Notes: a model not told the origin generated them from the sequence alone. A DNA stretch of 64,000 nt from Shewanella psychromarinicola (GCF_003855155.1 NZ_CP034073.1:3596001-3660000), one strand, 5' to 3'; counted from the stretch's first letter, positions 1-9,776 are shown. A program made the numbers and translations.

Positions 1-451
1 CAAAATGAAATGATTCATCGATGCCGGCTTCTAATAAGATTTCACCCGCACGACTTTCGGCGCTGTAACCATCCATTTCGGCGAACTGGCTTTCTAAATC
101 ACCGACGCGCATACCATCTTCATCGGTCATTTCAGCTTTAGCATAAATATTGTCACGTTCTTGCTTAACTTTCCAAAGCCCTACATCGCCCATGATCACC
201 GCATCAACTACGCTATATTGCTCAAATGCGAATTGATCTTGACTAAGGGTACCGACTTTAAAGCCTGGCGTAATAGACACATTTCCTGACGTTGGGGTAA
301 GCTCGCCACTCAAGATTTTCATGAACGTGGACTTGCCACAGCCATTTGCGCCGATTAAACCGTAACGGTTACCGTGACCAAATTGAGCCGAGATGTTTTC
401 AAATAATGGCTCAGGGCCAAACTGCATGGTGATATTAGCGGTAGAAATCAA
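1..451 (-). CDS. ABC-F family ATPase, YbiT-like (N-terminal part, cut by window edge)
   Basis: Partial gene: about 150 N-terminal codons are present and the rest lies before base 1. The reverse-strand reading contains ANITMQFG, then [20 protein letters not shown], which is a Walker A motif in the typical context of the soluble duplicated ABC-F proteins (translation factors without membrane domains). Similarity to the YbiT N-terminus (TMQFG, PLFENIS) places the start at the TTG at 451. A GGAA sits about 6 bases upstream, and I see no ATG in a suitable place. ABC-F proteins bind the ribosomal E site. The exact paralogue cannot be fixed from the N-terminus alone. Confidence 0.85.
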   Translation of the reverse strand, partial: MISTANITMQFGPEPLFENISAQFGHGNRYGLIGANGCGKSTFMKILSGELTPTSGNVSITPGFKVGTLSQDQFAFEQYSVVDAVIMGDVGLWKVKQERDNIYAKAEMTDEDGMRVGDLESQFAEMDGYSAESRAGEILLEAGIDESFHF

Positions 452-738
452 AGCAATGTTCCAACTGTGTACTAACTGAATATTTATCAACAAAAGGCAA
501 GTAAACAGCCGTGTGAGAATAAGACAGACGTGAGTATATTAAGTAAATAGGCCGCGGATTATACAGGTTAGGGTTAATTTGTCGATTTATAATCTGCTAA
601 TATTATCCACTATAGTGTTAGTTACTCCGATTACCTTAACCTAGCGTTAAATAGTGATGAAGAACATGACTCTTTTGACGATTGAGGGATAACACTTGAC
701 CGCGGTCTGGCGCGCGTTTATAGCATGGTGCTGTATAT
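452..738. other. Intergenic region upstream of the ABC-F gene
   Basis: AT-rich spacer between the 5' end of the ABC-F gene and the terminator of the ethanolamine permease. It should contain the ABC-F promoter on the minus strand. I see no ORF, RNA gene or repeat that I can support. Confidence 0.5.
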
Positions 739-775
739 AAAAAGCGATGTTAATTATAGATTAACATCGCTTTTT
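739..775 (-). terminator. Rho-independent terminator after the ethanolamine permease
   Basis: A perfect 16-bp inverted repeat (739-754 with 760-775) has a 5-base loop and is flanked by A5 and T5, so it can work on either strand. It lies 29 bases beyond the stop of the permease gene and would end the eut transcript. Confidence 0.85.
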
Positions 776-803
776 CATTTATCTACAAAGTAACCGTGGC
801 TAA

Positions 804-2207
804 TTAATTTGCTATTGATAAGTCTGATTCTGCCGCAGCCAACAGGGCAAATTCTTCATTAGCACTTTTAGCAACTAAATGCTTGGCGCTATAGCCAAAG
901 TAATAGGCTGCACCAATTGCAAATAACACCATAGTGAATAGAAACGCCCGTGGATCGAATGCGTATACGCCAGTGAGTGCAATTAACGACAACACTAAAG
1001 CAATGCCCGAAGTAAAAATACCGCCTGGTGTTTTGTATGGACGAGGCATATCGGGCTGTTTGAACCGCACTAAAATGTGGCTAAGCGCCATTAATGCATA
1101 CGATACAGTGGCACCGACAACGGCCATGGCAAGCATTAAATCACCTTCGCCACTCAGTGAGGCAATAAAACCAAATATTGCGGGGACGATTAATGCGCGC
1201 GCAGGTACCTTGCGTGAAGTCGTAATGGATAATGAACGAGGTAAATATCCGGCACGTGATAACGCAAATACTAAGCGGCTATAACCATAAATAATTGAGA
1301 AAAATGAAGCAACTAGACCTGCCAAACCTAAAATATTTACTATGGTAGCCAAGCTGTGATTACCGGTAGCATTCAGTGCATCAACTAATGGTACCGCACT
1401 GGCACCCATGGCTGCAGCACCGCCAGCACCAGGGACTAGTACCACAACCAAGAGTGCAGTAAAGAGTAAAAATATCATTGCCCCAATAATGCCTTTTGGC
1501 ACATCTTTGGCTGGATCTTTCGCTTCTTCTGCTGCTAATGGTACACCTTCAACTGCTAAAAATAACCACATTGCAAACGGCAATGCAGCCCAAACGCCGT
1601 ACCATCCTAGAGGTAAAAACTCACTTGCCCCTGCCGCTTCTGTCACTGCAACATCATATAAGCGTGATGCATCAAAGTTACCGATCAGCACGACTGCAGT
1701 CGCAATGATAACCAATACAGCTAACCCGCTGATCACCATCATTACTTTAAGTGCTTCACCGACACCGGCTAGATGAATACCCACAAAAACGATATAAAAT
1801 AATGCATAGACCCAAGGACCATTAAACCCCAATAACTCTTGCACTGCAGAGCCAATAAAAATCACAATGGCAGCAGGCGCCAGCGCATATTCAATTAACA
1901 CCGCAAGTCCGGTTAAATAACCGCCGGCGGGGCCCATGGCTTGACGAGCAAAACTATAACCGCCGCCTGCAGCAGGTATTGCCGCTGACATTTCAGCTAA
2001 AGACAGTACTAAGGCTAAATACATGATGGCCATTAAGACAGCTGCAATGGCAAATCCGCCCCAGCCAGCTTCGGCTATACCAAAGTTCCACCCGGCGAAG
2101 TCTCCAGATATAACGTACGACACTCCTAAACCGGCGAGTAAAACCCACCCTGCAGTGCCGCTTTTTAATTGCCTTTTGGCAAGATACTCTTTGTTGTTCT
2201 CAGACAT
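804..2207 (-). CDS. Ethanolamine permease, APC superfamily
   Basis: A 467-residue integral membrane protein with about 12 hydrophobic segments and a charged N-terminus (KRQLKSGTAGW). The first membrane segment carries GVSYVISGDFAGWNFG, typical of the amino acid-polyamine-organocation (APC) carriers annotated as ethanolamine permease. It should import ethanolamine across the inner membrane. It is the last gene of the minus-strand set eutB-eutC-permease, separated from eutC by a ~90-bp repeat. The ATG at 2207 has GGAG 8 bases upstream. The neighbouring lyase genes strongly support the substrate; from sequence alone a related amine or amino acid could not be excluded. Confidence 0.88.
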   Translation of the reverse strand: MSENNKEYLAKRQLKSGTAGWVLLAGLGVSYVISGDFAGWNFGIAEAGWGGFAIAAVLMAIMYLALVLSLAEMSAAIPAAGGGYSFARQAMGPAGGYLTGLAVLIEYALAPAAIVIFIGSAVQELLGFNGPWVYALFYIVFVGIHLAGVGEALKVMMVISGLAVLVIIATAVVLIGNFDASRLYDVAVTEAAGASEFLPLGWYGVWAALPFAMWLFLAVEGVPLAAEEAKDPAKDVPKGIIGAMIFLLFTALLVVVLVPGAGGAAAMGASAVPLVDALNATGNHSLATIVNILGLAGLVASFFSIIYGYSRLVFALSRAGYLPRSLSITTSRKVPARALIVPAIFGFIASLSGEGDLMLAMAVVGATVSYALMALSHILVRFKQPDMPRPYKTPGGIFTSGIALVLSLIALTGVYAFDPRAFLFTMVLFAIGAAYYFGYSAKHLVAKSANEEFALLAAAESDLSIAN

Positions 2208-2228
2208 GATTGTTTTCTCCGTTGGTAG

Positions 2229-2320
2229 TTAACCTCAGCACGGGTAGTAAACGGTTATCGAACAGGTAAAATATTCTGATTAGGTTTACTTATCCCATCT
2301 CTTAAACCGAGTTGAGGTTA
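2229..2320. repeat. ~90-bp dispersed repeat with inverted ends, copy 1
   Basis: It begins TTAACCTCAGCACGGG and ends ACCGAGTTGAGGTTA, so the ends are imperfect inverted repeats (about 12 of 15 match). A related unit lies at 27931-28012. Shared blocks are CCTCAGC-CGGG, AAATATTCT-ATT and CCGAGTTG. Its size and hairpin potential suggest a REP- or MITE-like intergenic element. It lies between the permease and eutC. Confidence 0.6.
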
Positions 2321-2337
2321 TTTAGTTTTAATATGTG

Positions 2338-3231
2338 TTATTCCGCGATTAAAAAGTTTTTGGTTTGTTGATGGTGTTCAATCACATCGTCTTGAGTGCG
2401 ATCCTTTAAATTGACTCCCGTTAGCTTGATTTTTTGGGCTTGTGTTAATAGATAAACCGCACGTTTGGCTGCTTCGCTATAAAGCAAACCAGCAGGGCGG
2501 ATGTTTGAAATACAATTTCGACTCGCATCGTTGAGTCCTGTTTTAGGTGCCCAAGTAAGATATAACCCAAGGCTGTCAGGTGAACTTAGCCCTGGCCGCT
2601 CGCCTATTAGCACCATCACAATTTGGGCATTTAGCAGCTGACCAATATCATCGCCTATGGCGACACGTCCTTGTTCAACCAAGGTTATTGGGGCTATTTT
2701 CCATGGTGTGTCTTGCTGATTAAGCAGCGTTAATAACTCGGTTATAAATGGTTGGGCATTATTCTGTACCGCCAGTGATGACAAACCATCGACCACCACA
2801 ATGGCGAGATCGTATTGGCTGTGGGTCGCTTGACCTTGGTTATCCATGTGGGTTAACAACGTTTTGCGACCACTGTCGGCGAGTTTTCTGCCAAGATCTG
2901 GGCGTTGTAAATAGGTAATGCGGTCTTTTGCCTGACTGCTGACCTTTATGGGCGTGGCAAGGTTAATCAGTGATGGGATACTGGCTAGTTGCTCAACCAG
3001 TGCATCAATGTCGAGCGGAAAGTTTACCGCGTCGCGTGCTTGCGCATGAGACAATTGAAACGCTAACAACTCAGATGTGGGTAGACTAATGCCCGCTCTG
3101 CCAAGGCCTATGCGGGCATCGGTAAAACGGCGAAGATCGCGCCATGGATTGGACACCACAGTGCCATTAGCGAGATGTGATAGGGCTGCACCGACGGCAT
3201 TATTGGTCTGTTTTACACAAGGTGTGCTCAT
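2338..3231 (-). CDS. eutC: Ethanolamine ammonia-lyase small subunit (EutC)
   Basis: A 297-residue protein, the usual EutC length. It pairs with EutB to form the adenosylcobalamin-dependent lyase that converts ethanolamine to acetaldehyde and ammonia. Family signatures include the N-terminal NPWRDLRRFTDARIGLGRAG, the central LAIVVVDGLSS and the C-terminal GERPGLSSPDSLGLYLTW. Its ATG overlaps the eutB stop by one base (TAATG on the minus strand), which indicates translational coupling. No shell or other microcompartment genes are near, so acetaldehyde would be handled in the cytosol by enzymes encoded elsewhere. The need for B12 follows from the family. Confidence 0.95.
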   Translation of the reverse strand: MSTPCVKQTNNAVGAALSHLANGTVVSNPWRDLRRFTDARIGLGRAGISLPTSELLAFQLSHAQARDAVNFPLDIDALVEQLASIPSLINLATPIKVSSQAKDRITYLQRPDLGRKLADSGRKTLLTHMDNQGQATHSQYDLAIVVVDGLSSLAVQNNAQPFITELLTLLNQQDTPWKIAPITLVEQGRVAIGDDIGQLLNAQIVMVLIGERPGLSSPDSLGLYLTWAPKTGLNDASRNCISNIRPAGLLYSEAAKRAVYLLTQAQKIKLTGVNLKDRTQDDVIEHHQQTKNFLIAE

Positions 3232-4634
3232 TAGCGGCCTCCTTGCAGTGCATACAATGGCTTAGAAAATGCGCTCGGTAGCGTGCTCGATAACACACAA
3301 TCAGTGCTATTTTTCATGATGTTCATTTTTGTTAGCCACTGCTCAAACTCGGGGGCCGGACGGGAACCCAATACTCGGCGGACATATAAAGCATCATGAA
3401 ATGATGTGGTTTGATAATTAAGCATGATGTCATCTGAGCCGGGGATCCCCATTACAAACGAACATCCTGCAACGCCTAACAAGGTGAGTAGATTGTCCAT
3501 GTCGTTTTGGTCGGCTTCGGCATGGTTGGTGTAGCAAACATCACAGCCCATTGGCACACCGAGTAACTTGGCGCAGAAATGATCTTCAAGTCCTGCCCGG
3601 GTAATTTCTTTACCATCAAATAAATATTCAGGACCAATAAAGCCAACAACTGTGTTGACCAGTAATGGATTAAACTTGCGTGCGACGGCATAGGCTCTGG
3701 CTTCACAGGTTTGTTGATCTAATCCATGATGTGCATTGGCCGACAACGAGCTGCCTTGGCCCGTTTCAAAATACATCACGTTATTGCCAACGGAGCCTCT
3801 ATTTAGGCTTAATGCCGCATCTTGGGCCTCTGCTAAGGTATTTAAATTAAAACCGAAACTGCTATTGGTGGCTTCTGTTCCACCAATAGATTGAAACACC
3901 AAATCGACCGGTGCACCTGCTTCAATACATTCAATGGTGTTGGTCACATGAGTTAGCACACAGCTTTGGGTTGGTATTTGATATTTTTGGATCACGTCAT
4001 CCATTAATTTCATCAGTTTAATGGCTTGTGCAACGTTGTCTGTAGCAGGGTTGATGCCAATAACGGCGTCGCCATTGCCATACAACAAACCGTCAAGTAT
4101 CGAAGCTGCGATACCGTTAACATCGTCGGTAGGGTGGTTAGGTTGTAATCGGGTCGATAAGTGGCCGGGTAAGCCAATGGTATTTCTGAACGCGGTGGTA
4201 ACATGGCATTTTTTAGCCACAAGAATAAGATCTTGATTGCGCATTATTTTACTGACAGCGGCAGCCATTTCTGGGGTTATGCCCATTTTTACTGCGGCTA
4301 ATACCTGTGGTGTTGCGTAGTCACTTAACAGCCAATTACGAAAATCCCCTACGGTTAAATGGCTAATATAAGCAAATGCCTGAGTATCATGTTCGTCGAA
4401 AATTAACCGAGTCACTTCATCTGTTTCATAGGGAATAAGCGCTTCATTGAGGAAGGTTTTCAATGGCACATCTGCAAGTGTCATTTGAGCTACGGCCCGC
4501 TCGCGCGCTGATTGTGCAATGACTCCCGCTAAGCGATCGCCCGAACGTTGTGGCGTCGCTTTCGCCATTAACTCGGCCAGACTTTTAAATTGGTATGTTT
4601 GGCTACCTAAAATGTAGCGATACGATTGACTCAT
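3231..4634 (-). CDS. eutB: Ethanolamine ammonia-lyase large subunit (EutB)
   Basis: A 467-residue catalytic TIM-barrel subunit. Recognisable motifs are LLYGNGDAVIGINP (about residues 183-196) and SIGGTEATNSSFG (about 249-261), both characteristic of EutB. It binds adenosylcobalamin and ethanolamine and, with EutC, releases ammonia and acetaldehyde. The ATG at 4634 is preceded by GAGGT at about 6 bases. It is the first gene of the operon eutB-eutC-permease and faces away from the AraC-type regulator that starts at 4857, leaving a 222-bp shared control region. There is no sign of damage in this gene, unlike its regulator. Confidence 0.96.
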   Translation of the reverse strand: MSQSYRYILGSQTYQFKSLAELMAKATPQRSGDRLAGVIAQSARERAVAQMTLADVPLKTFLNEALIPYETDEVTRLIFDEHDTQAFAYISHLTVGDFRNWLLSDYATPQVLAAVKMGITPEMAAAVSKIMRNQDLILVAKKCHVTTAFRNTIGLPGHLSTRLQPNHPTDDVNGIAASILDGLLYGNGDAVIGINPATDNVAQAIKLMKLMDDVIQKYQIPTQSCVLTHVTNTIECIEAGAPVDLVFQSIGGTEATNSSFGFNLNTLAEAQDAALSLNRGSVGNNVMYFETGQGSSLSANAHHGLDQQTCEARAYAVARKFNPLLVNTVVGFIGPEYLFDGKEITRAGLEDHFCAKLLGVPMGCDVCYTNHAEADQNDMDNLLTLLGVAGCSFVMGIPGSDDIMLNYQTTSFHDALYVRRVLGSRPAPEFEQWLTKMNIMKNSTDCVLSSTLPSAFSKPLYALQGGR

Positions 4635-4856
4635 GAATTGACCTCATACATCACCGAAGTAAAAACCTTGGTACAGGTTTTGCTGTTTGCTAAGTGATAA
4701 ATTAATTTCATATATCGTTAACAAAGCTTAATTTGTACCAAGTGACTATCAAGTTTTGGCAAAGTCATTTTTTACTAACTATATCAGCAAGGTAAAATAT
4801 TTTTTATTGCAGATCTTGTGTGGGGATAGCGAATTCATTGCGAAAAGGGGCGACAG

Positions 4857-5804
4857 ATGAAGCACCATATTAATCAGCGCGCACCACAAAAGAGCGTAGT
4901 GCACACTAATGACATCGATGAGCAAGCGCATAATTTAACCCAATGGCAGCAAGTATATGATCAGATCAGTAATGGCAGTTTTTACGGTTGTATTGAGGGC
5001 CTTGATTATCCAGACGCGCATTTATTCAAAGAATTTACTCAGCGGGCATTAAGGCAGCAGTGTCATATAGCCCCCAATTCTATTTGGTTGGGCATTCCGC
5101 GTAGTTCAGCACAAAGTAAAATAAATGGCTTACAAGTGGAGACTCATCAGTTGATGTGTCGAAATAGTGATTGTGATTTTGAGCTCATCACCCCAGAGCA
5201 GTTTACGATTTATGGCGTGGTGATTAATCAACACACTTTATACACCATGGCGGATATACAAGGGCTGTCGTTGAAAAACATGTCGACGCGTGGGGCAGAA
5301 CGAATTGCTTGTAACCCAATATTACTTAATCAAACTCGTTTGATGATTGAAAAAATTATGAATTACAGCGAACTAGGTTTACCCATTGAGTTACAGCAAG
5401 ACATGTTAAGCACATTAACTCTTAACTTATTAAGCCAACAATCGTCAACACAAACCGTGGCGCCGAGTTATCAACATCGTCTGGCCGTGGTTGAAAAAGT
5501 CAAAGCCTTTATTGATGACCATCCGCAACAAGCGGTGACCATAACCTAGCTCTGTGAGCTCACTTTTGTCAGCCGCCGCACCTTACAGTACAGTTTTGAG
5601 AGTATTTTAGGCATTAATCCATTGCGTTTTTTACGCTTAACCCGTTTAAATAATGTGCGCCGAGAGCTGAAACAACCAGGGCAAGAGACTCCCATTGCGG
5701 TGATTGCGGCTAATTGGGGCTTTTGGCACCCAGGGCAATTCACCAAAGATTACACCCAACTATTTGGTGAAAATCCGTCGCATACCCTTAAACGTTGCAT
5801 ATGA
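4857..5804 (+). pseudogene. AraC-family regulator (EutR-like), interrupted by an in-frame TAG
   Basis: The reading frame 4857-5804 would give a 315-residue AraC/XylS regulator, but a TAG at 5547-5549 stops it after residue 230. Beyond it the same frame continues without shift as a typical AraC DNA-binding domain: SRRTLQYSFESILGINP, then NWGFWHPGQFTKDYTQLFGE, much like the end of EutR. The first product would keep the ligand domain but lack both helix-turn-helix motifs. The context ..TIT-stop-LCELTFVSRR suggests a one-base change, for example GAG to TAG. It is divergent from eutB, so it was probably the ethanolamine/B12-responsive activator. A sequencing error remains possible. Confidence 0.85.
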
Positions 5805-5908
5805 ACCTAATCGGTTAGTGAGGCGTATAGCGCTTACTAAGGTGATGAATGGATCATCATCGACTAAGATACATTATTGACAAAACATTAACCGAAGAGG
5901 GAACTCAC

Positions 5909-6799
5909 ATGCAGCAAAAATTAAACAATGCCATTCCACAACAAGCCTTTGATTGGTATGACTCATATGCTCATGGCGAAATGGATCGTCGCACGTTTAT
6001 CACTAAGTTGGGGTCACTTGTCGCACTGGGTTATTCGATGACGGTGCTAACATCTGCTTTACTGCCCAATTACGCTCAAGCTGAACAAATTTCATTTAAC
6101 GATGCCGACATTAAAGCCACTTACGCCCAATTTGATTCACCATTAGGGCATGGCAAAGGCCAAGGGTATTTAGTCGAACCAACACATAAAAGCGGTTTAT
6201 TGCCGGTTGTGTTAGTGATCCATGAAAACCGCGGCTTAAACCCATACATTAAAGATGTTGCCAGACGTTTAGCAAAAGCGGGCTTTATCGCTTTTGCGCC
6301 CGATGCTTTGTTTTCACTGGGTGGATACCCTGGTAACGATGATGAAGGGCGTCAGATGCAAAGCTCGTTAGACAGAAGTAAGATCGAGCAAGACTTTGTT
6401 GCCGCAGGACAATTTTTAAAGGCGCATAAACAAAGTAATGGCAAGCTCGGTGCGGTTGGTTTTTGCTTTGGCGGTTATATCGTAAATTTTTTAGCAGCGG
6501 TTGACGCTAACTTGATCCAAGCTGGGGTTCCTTTTTACGGCACGCCAGCGGCGAAAGCATTAAGACACAATATTAAGGCACCCTTGTTAATTCAACTTGC
6601 TGAGTTAGATGAAAGAGTCAACAATACTTGGCCTGAATATGAACAAGATTTAATAGCCTTTAATGTGCCGTATCAAATGCACATGTATAAAAATGCTAAT
6701 CATGGATTTCATAATGATTCTACTGGCCGATATGATGAAGTTAACGCTGAGCTTGCGTGGCAACGGACGTTAGCTTTTTTTAATCAACACATCAGTTAA
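5909..6799 (+). CDS. Dienelactone hydrolase family protein with Tat-type signal
   Basis: A 296-residue alpha/beta hydrolase. I chose the ATG at 5909 because AGAGGGA precedes it at 7 bases; an earlier in-frame ATG at 5849 lacks such a site. The N-terminus has DRRTFITK (arginines 27-28) followed by a hydrophobic stretch ending near YAQAE, which looks like a twin-arginine export signal. The catalytic triad of the family is visible: nucleophile Cys in GAVGFCFGGY, Asp in AELDERVN and His in NANHGFHND. The family hydrolyses dienelactones and other esters or lactones; the substrate here is unknown. It lies downstream of the broken regulator in the same direction, with no evident link to ethanolamine use. 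Confidence 0.88.
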   Translation: MQQKLNNAIPQQAFDWYDSYAHGEMDRRTFITKLGSLVALGYSMTVLTSALLPNYAQAEQISFNDADIKATYAQFDSPLGHGKGQGYLVEPTHKSGLLPVVLVIHENRGLNPYIKDVARRLAKAGFIAFAPDALFSLGGYPGNDDEGRQMQSSLDRSKIEQDFVAAGQFLKAHKQSNGKLGAVGFCFGGYIVNFLAAVDANLIQAGVPFYGTPAAKALRHNIKAPLLIQLAELDERVNNTWPEYEQDLIAFNVPYQMHMYKNANHGFHNDSTGRYDEVNAELAWQRTLAFFNQHIS

Positions 6800-6943
6800 T
6801 GCCTCATTGCAGATAAGGTCATAAAGGTCAAAAGACTATTATTGTTTTATTGACCTTGATGATAGGATTTCTTATCTGTATATAATAAATAACGTTTAAT
6901 TATCAAGGCTTTAGTGGTAAATATAAACATTTATTATTGTCTA

Positions 6944-7858
6944 TTATGTAATGGTAATTTTGGTGTTTGATGCTGCAATAATCATTTTGTTTCTAAGCCA
7001 TTTATTCGCGGGTTCTTTGTCGACATTAACATGCCAATATAAATGGACCCCAATATCGGGTAATGCCACCGGCATTGGGTGAATGGCAATATCGAGCATC
7101 TGACTGTACATTGCGGCGGCAGTTTTCGGCAACGTCAGTAACATATCGTTATTTAAGATCACTCTACACGCAGATAGGGCATGCTGACAGCGTAATGATA
7201 TTTTACGGTGTAAGCCTATGCGAGAGAGCTCAAAGTCTTCCAATCCCGGGCCGATCGATCTAGACGACACTAATATATGTTCGAGGTGCAAGTATGTTTT
7301 TAAATCGAGTTTTTCAGCAATAGCGGGGTGGTTCTTACGTGAAATAACAACCAGTTGGTCTACTTCTAATTGCGTATGTAAAATATTATTGCTGACAGGG
7401 ATCAAGGTATCAATGGCCAAATCAATGTCACCACTGGCTAATTTATTTTCCAGTTCCGTTCGTCTTACCCTTTTATTACTGCGTAAATTTATTGCCGGTG
7501 ATTCTAGCGATAAGCTTTGTTGCAGTATCGGTAAATAGTAGGGTTCTAAAGAACCATGTAATGACAGTGAAAAGCTTTTTCGTGAGGTTAATGGTTCAAA
7601 TTGTCTTGATTGTACTAAGCAAACTTGCAATTGATGTAATGCTTCTCGAACATCATCAATGACGTTTTTAGCCACAGGGGTTGGCCTCATTTCATTGCCT
7701 TGTCTGATGAACAATGCATCGTCAAAATGGGTACGCAATTTTCCTAATGAATGGCTCACCGCAGGTTGCGATAAATTTAATACCGAAGCCGCTTTAGTGA
7801 TATTTCCTTCGCAATATATTGCATCGAAAACCACAAACAAATTCAAATCAATTTTCAT
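6944..7858 (-). CDS. LysR-family transcriptional regulator
   Basis: A 304-residue LysR-type regulator. The winged helix-turn-helix is at about residues 18-40 (NITKAASVLNLSQPAVSHSL), followed by the linker helix and a periplasmic-binding-like effector domain. I prefer the ATG at 7858 to the GTG two codons earlier because CAGGAG then lies 5 bases upstream. It is divergent from the catabolic run starting at 8155, the classic arrangement for a LysR activator of that run, so it is the best candidate to read the repeated element at 7934-7963 and 16410-16439. The inducer is unknown. Confidence 0.9.
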   Translation of the reverse strand: MKIDLNLFVVFDAIYCEGNITKAASVLNLSQPAVSHSLGKLRTHFDDALFIRQGNEMRPTPVAKNVIDDVREALHQLQVCLVQSRQFEPLTSRKSFSLSLHGSLEPYYLPILQQSLSLESPAINLRSNKRVRRTELENKLASGDIDLAIDTLIPVSNNILHTQLEVDQLVVISRKNHPAIAEKLDLKTYLHLEHILVSSRSIGPGLEDFELSRIGLHRKISLRCQHALSACRVILNNDMLLTLPKTAAAMYSQMLDIAIHPMPVALPDIGVHLYWHVNVDKEPANKWLRNKMIIAASNTKITIT

Positions 7859-7933
7859 GCTCACTCCTGTGATCTCATGATGAATGTTGAGACCACCTCA
7901 ATCCATTCGCACTATTAAAATTATAAATAGTAG

Positions 7934-7980
7934 GGTATTAGAACTATTCATTTGTTCAATTTAGATGTTGGCATTAGCAT
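7934..7980 (+). promoter_or_regulatory. Candidate operator/promoter A for the catabolic run
   Basis: The 30 bases 7934-7963 match 16410-16439 except at two positions. Both contain an inverted pair separated by 9 bases: GAAC/GTTC here, AAAC/GTTT there. A TTGTTC (7953-7958) and a TAGCAT (7975-7980) with a 16-base gap could be a weak sigma-70 promoter on the plus strand; TAGCAT has the same offset at the second site. The site lies between the LysR gene and the gene at 8155. Confidence 0.55.
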
Positions 7981-8154
7981 AGTCAAGTAGATTCGACATA
8001 GGGCAAAATTATGTTGAGAAGAGAGTTATATGCATTCAATACATGTGCGGATGTGGCTACTTAGCTTGTAAGTGTTAAATTTAAAACTCATTTAAACAGT
8101 GAGTTATCTTTATTTAGAATTGAATCATCATTTTTATTACGTTAGAGGCGCCAT

Positions 8155-8889
8155 ATGGCAGCAATTTATTTGATTCGACACGGGCAAGCCTCTTTTGGTA
8201 GTACTGATTACGATCAATTATCAGACAAAGGTAGCCAACAAGCGACCTTACTAGGTGAATATTGGCGTTCAAGAGTGGCCCCCAGCAAGTTTTATTGTGG
8301 TGATTTATTGCGTCACGGCCAAACATTAACCAACTTTGTCAATAGCTATCAAGGGCCAACAACACCGATGGTTATCCACTCGGGTTTCAACGAATTTGAT
8401 CATGTCGACATTTTGCAGAAATACAATGTTCAGTGGCAAAACTTCGCCCAAATGAGTCAAGAAATTAATCAACAAAACCAGCCAAACAAAGCGCTGCAAA
8501 AAGAGTTTTATCAAGCACTCCATCGCTGGATATCGGGCGACAAAGATGATGAATATAAAGAAAGTTGGCCACAGTTTCAGGCGCGCTGTATCCGAGCACT
8601 GCAAAATATCATTGAACAAGAACTCGCCAGAAAACGTGAGTTTAGTGCCGTAGTAAGTGGCACTAAAAAATCAAAAGACATTTTAGTGTTTACTTCAGGC
8701 GGTACGATTTCAGTCATCATTCAACACATATTGAAATTAACCGATCAACAAACATTAGCGATTAATCAACAGACCAGAAATACCAGTGTGACTAAACTGT
8801 TGTTTTCAGAAAACATGCTGAGTGTGGATTATTTCAATAACTATAGTCATTTAGAGCAGGCGGGCGATGATTGGATAACCTTTAAGTAA
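8155..8889 (+). CDS. Histidine phosphatase family protein
   Basis: A 244-residue protein of the phosphoglycerate-mutase-like (histidine phosphatase) superfamily. The N-terminal YLIRHGQASFG holds the RHG motif with the catalytic phospho-histidine, and CGDLLRHGQT is the second conserved block. A soluble cytoplasmic enzyme that removes phosphate from a small molecule or protein; the substrate is not predictable. It is the first gene of the run 8155-16208, which also encodes an APH-type kinase, so it might act on the same phosphorylated intermediate (inference). The ATG at 8155 is preceded by GAGGCG. Confidence 0.85.
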   Translation: MAAIYLIRHGQASFGSTDYDQLSDKGSQQATLLGEYWRSRVAPSKFYCGDLLRHGQTLTNFVNSYQGPTTPMVIHSGFNEFDHVDILQKYNVQWQNFAQMSQEINQQNQPNKALQKEFYQALHRWISGDKDDEYKESWPQFQARCIRALQNIIEQELARKREFSAVVSGTKKSKDILVFTSGGTISVIIQHILKLTDQQTLAINQQTRNTSVTKLLFSENMLSVDYFNNYSHLEQAGDDWITFK

Positions 8890-8992
8890 TGTTGAATACA
8901 GATTAGGGTCATATCCAGTTGCGGTCTGAAAATATGCGACTTAACTAATTAACTTAGTACAACAATTAACCCAATAATAATAAGGAAATAAC

Positions 8993-9763
8993 ATGAATAA
9001 TGGCAATCTATTTGATTTAACAGGGAAAGTCGCTTTAGTCACTGGGGCAAGTCGTGGTATTGGGGAAAGTGTTGCCAAAGTATTAGCTCAGTATGGTGCG
9101 CATGTGATTGTATCAAGTCGAAAAGTTGAAGCCTGCCAAGCTGTCGTTGATGAAATTGTAAAAGCAGGCGGCAGTGCACAGGCCATAGCGTGTCATATTG
9201 GCGAATTAGAACAAATTGATGCCATTTTTGATGCCATAACTGAACAACATGGCAAGCTGGATATTTTAGTTAATAACGCCGCCGCCAATCCGTATTTTGG
9301 TCATATCATCGATACCGATTTAATCGCCTTTCAAAAAACCGTCGACGTTAATATTCGTGGTTATTTCTTCATGTCGACCAGAGGCGCAAAATTAATGAAA
9401 GATAGTGGCGGCGGCTCAATCATTAATGTGGCTTCTGTTAATGGTGTTATCCCTGGCGATTTTCAAGGTATTTATTCCATCACTAAAGCTGCTGTGATTT
9501 CGATGACTCAAGCTTTTGCTAAAGAATGTGCCCAATTTAACATCCGTGTAAATGCATTATTGCCCGGTGGAACAGACACCAAGTTTGCATCAGCCTTAGT
9601 TGATAACCCGGCAATTCTTAAACAAATGATGTACCACGTGCCAATGAAACGTGTTGCACAACCTGATGAAATGGCCGGCACAGTATTATATTTAGCGTCA
9701 AATGCATCCAGCTATACCACGGGTACCGCCATTAATGTTGATGGTGGTTATTTGATTGGTTAA
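8993..9763 (+). CDS. SDR family oxidoreductase
   Basis: A 256-residue classical short-chain dehydrogenase/reductase. Visible are the Rossmann glycine motif TGASRGIGE (residues ~17-25), NNAAAN, the catalytic Ser in INVASVNG and YSITK, and the C-terminal INVDGGY. It reduces or oxidises a carbonyl/alcohol with NAD(P)H; the substrate is likely a hydroxy- or ketoacyl intermediate of the surrounding pathway. AAGGA is 7 bases before the ATG. It follows the phosphatase by about 100 bases. FabG-like enzymes share this architecture, but the location inside a degradation cluster argues against a role in fatty-acid synthesis. Confidence 0.88.
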   Translation: MNNGNLFDLTGKVALVTGASRGIGESVAKVLAQYGAHVIVSSRKVEACQAVVDEIVKAGGSAQAIACHIGELEQIDAIFDAITEQHGKLDILVNNAAANPYFGHIIDTDLIAFQKTVDVNIRGYFFMSTRGAKLMKDSGGGSIINVASVNGVIPGDFQGIYSITKAAVISMTQAFAKECAQFNIRVNALLPGGTDTKFASALVDNPAILKQMMYHVPMKRVAQPDEMAGTVLYLASNASSYTTGTAINVDGGYLIG

Positions 9764-9776
9764 TCGGTCAACGGAT

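Noticed and set aside
934..1284. Open frame on the strand opposite the ethanolamine permease
   Set aside because: It is a shadow of the permease gene with no ribosome site or family match. Similar antisense frames over most genes were left out for the same reason.
2338..4634. Ethanolamine microcompartment locus
   Set aside because: Only the lyase subunits and a permease are present; no shell, EutE, EutG or EutD genes are in the window.
6824..6857. Terminator after the dienelactone hydrolase gene
   Set aside because: AAGGTCAA and TTGACCTT are 18 bases apart, with no T-run, so the hairpin is weak.
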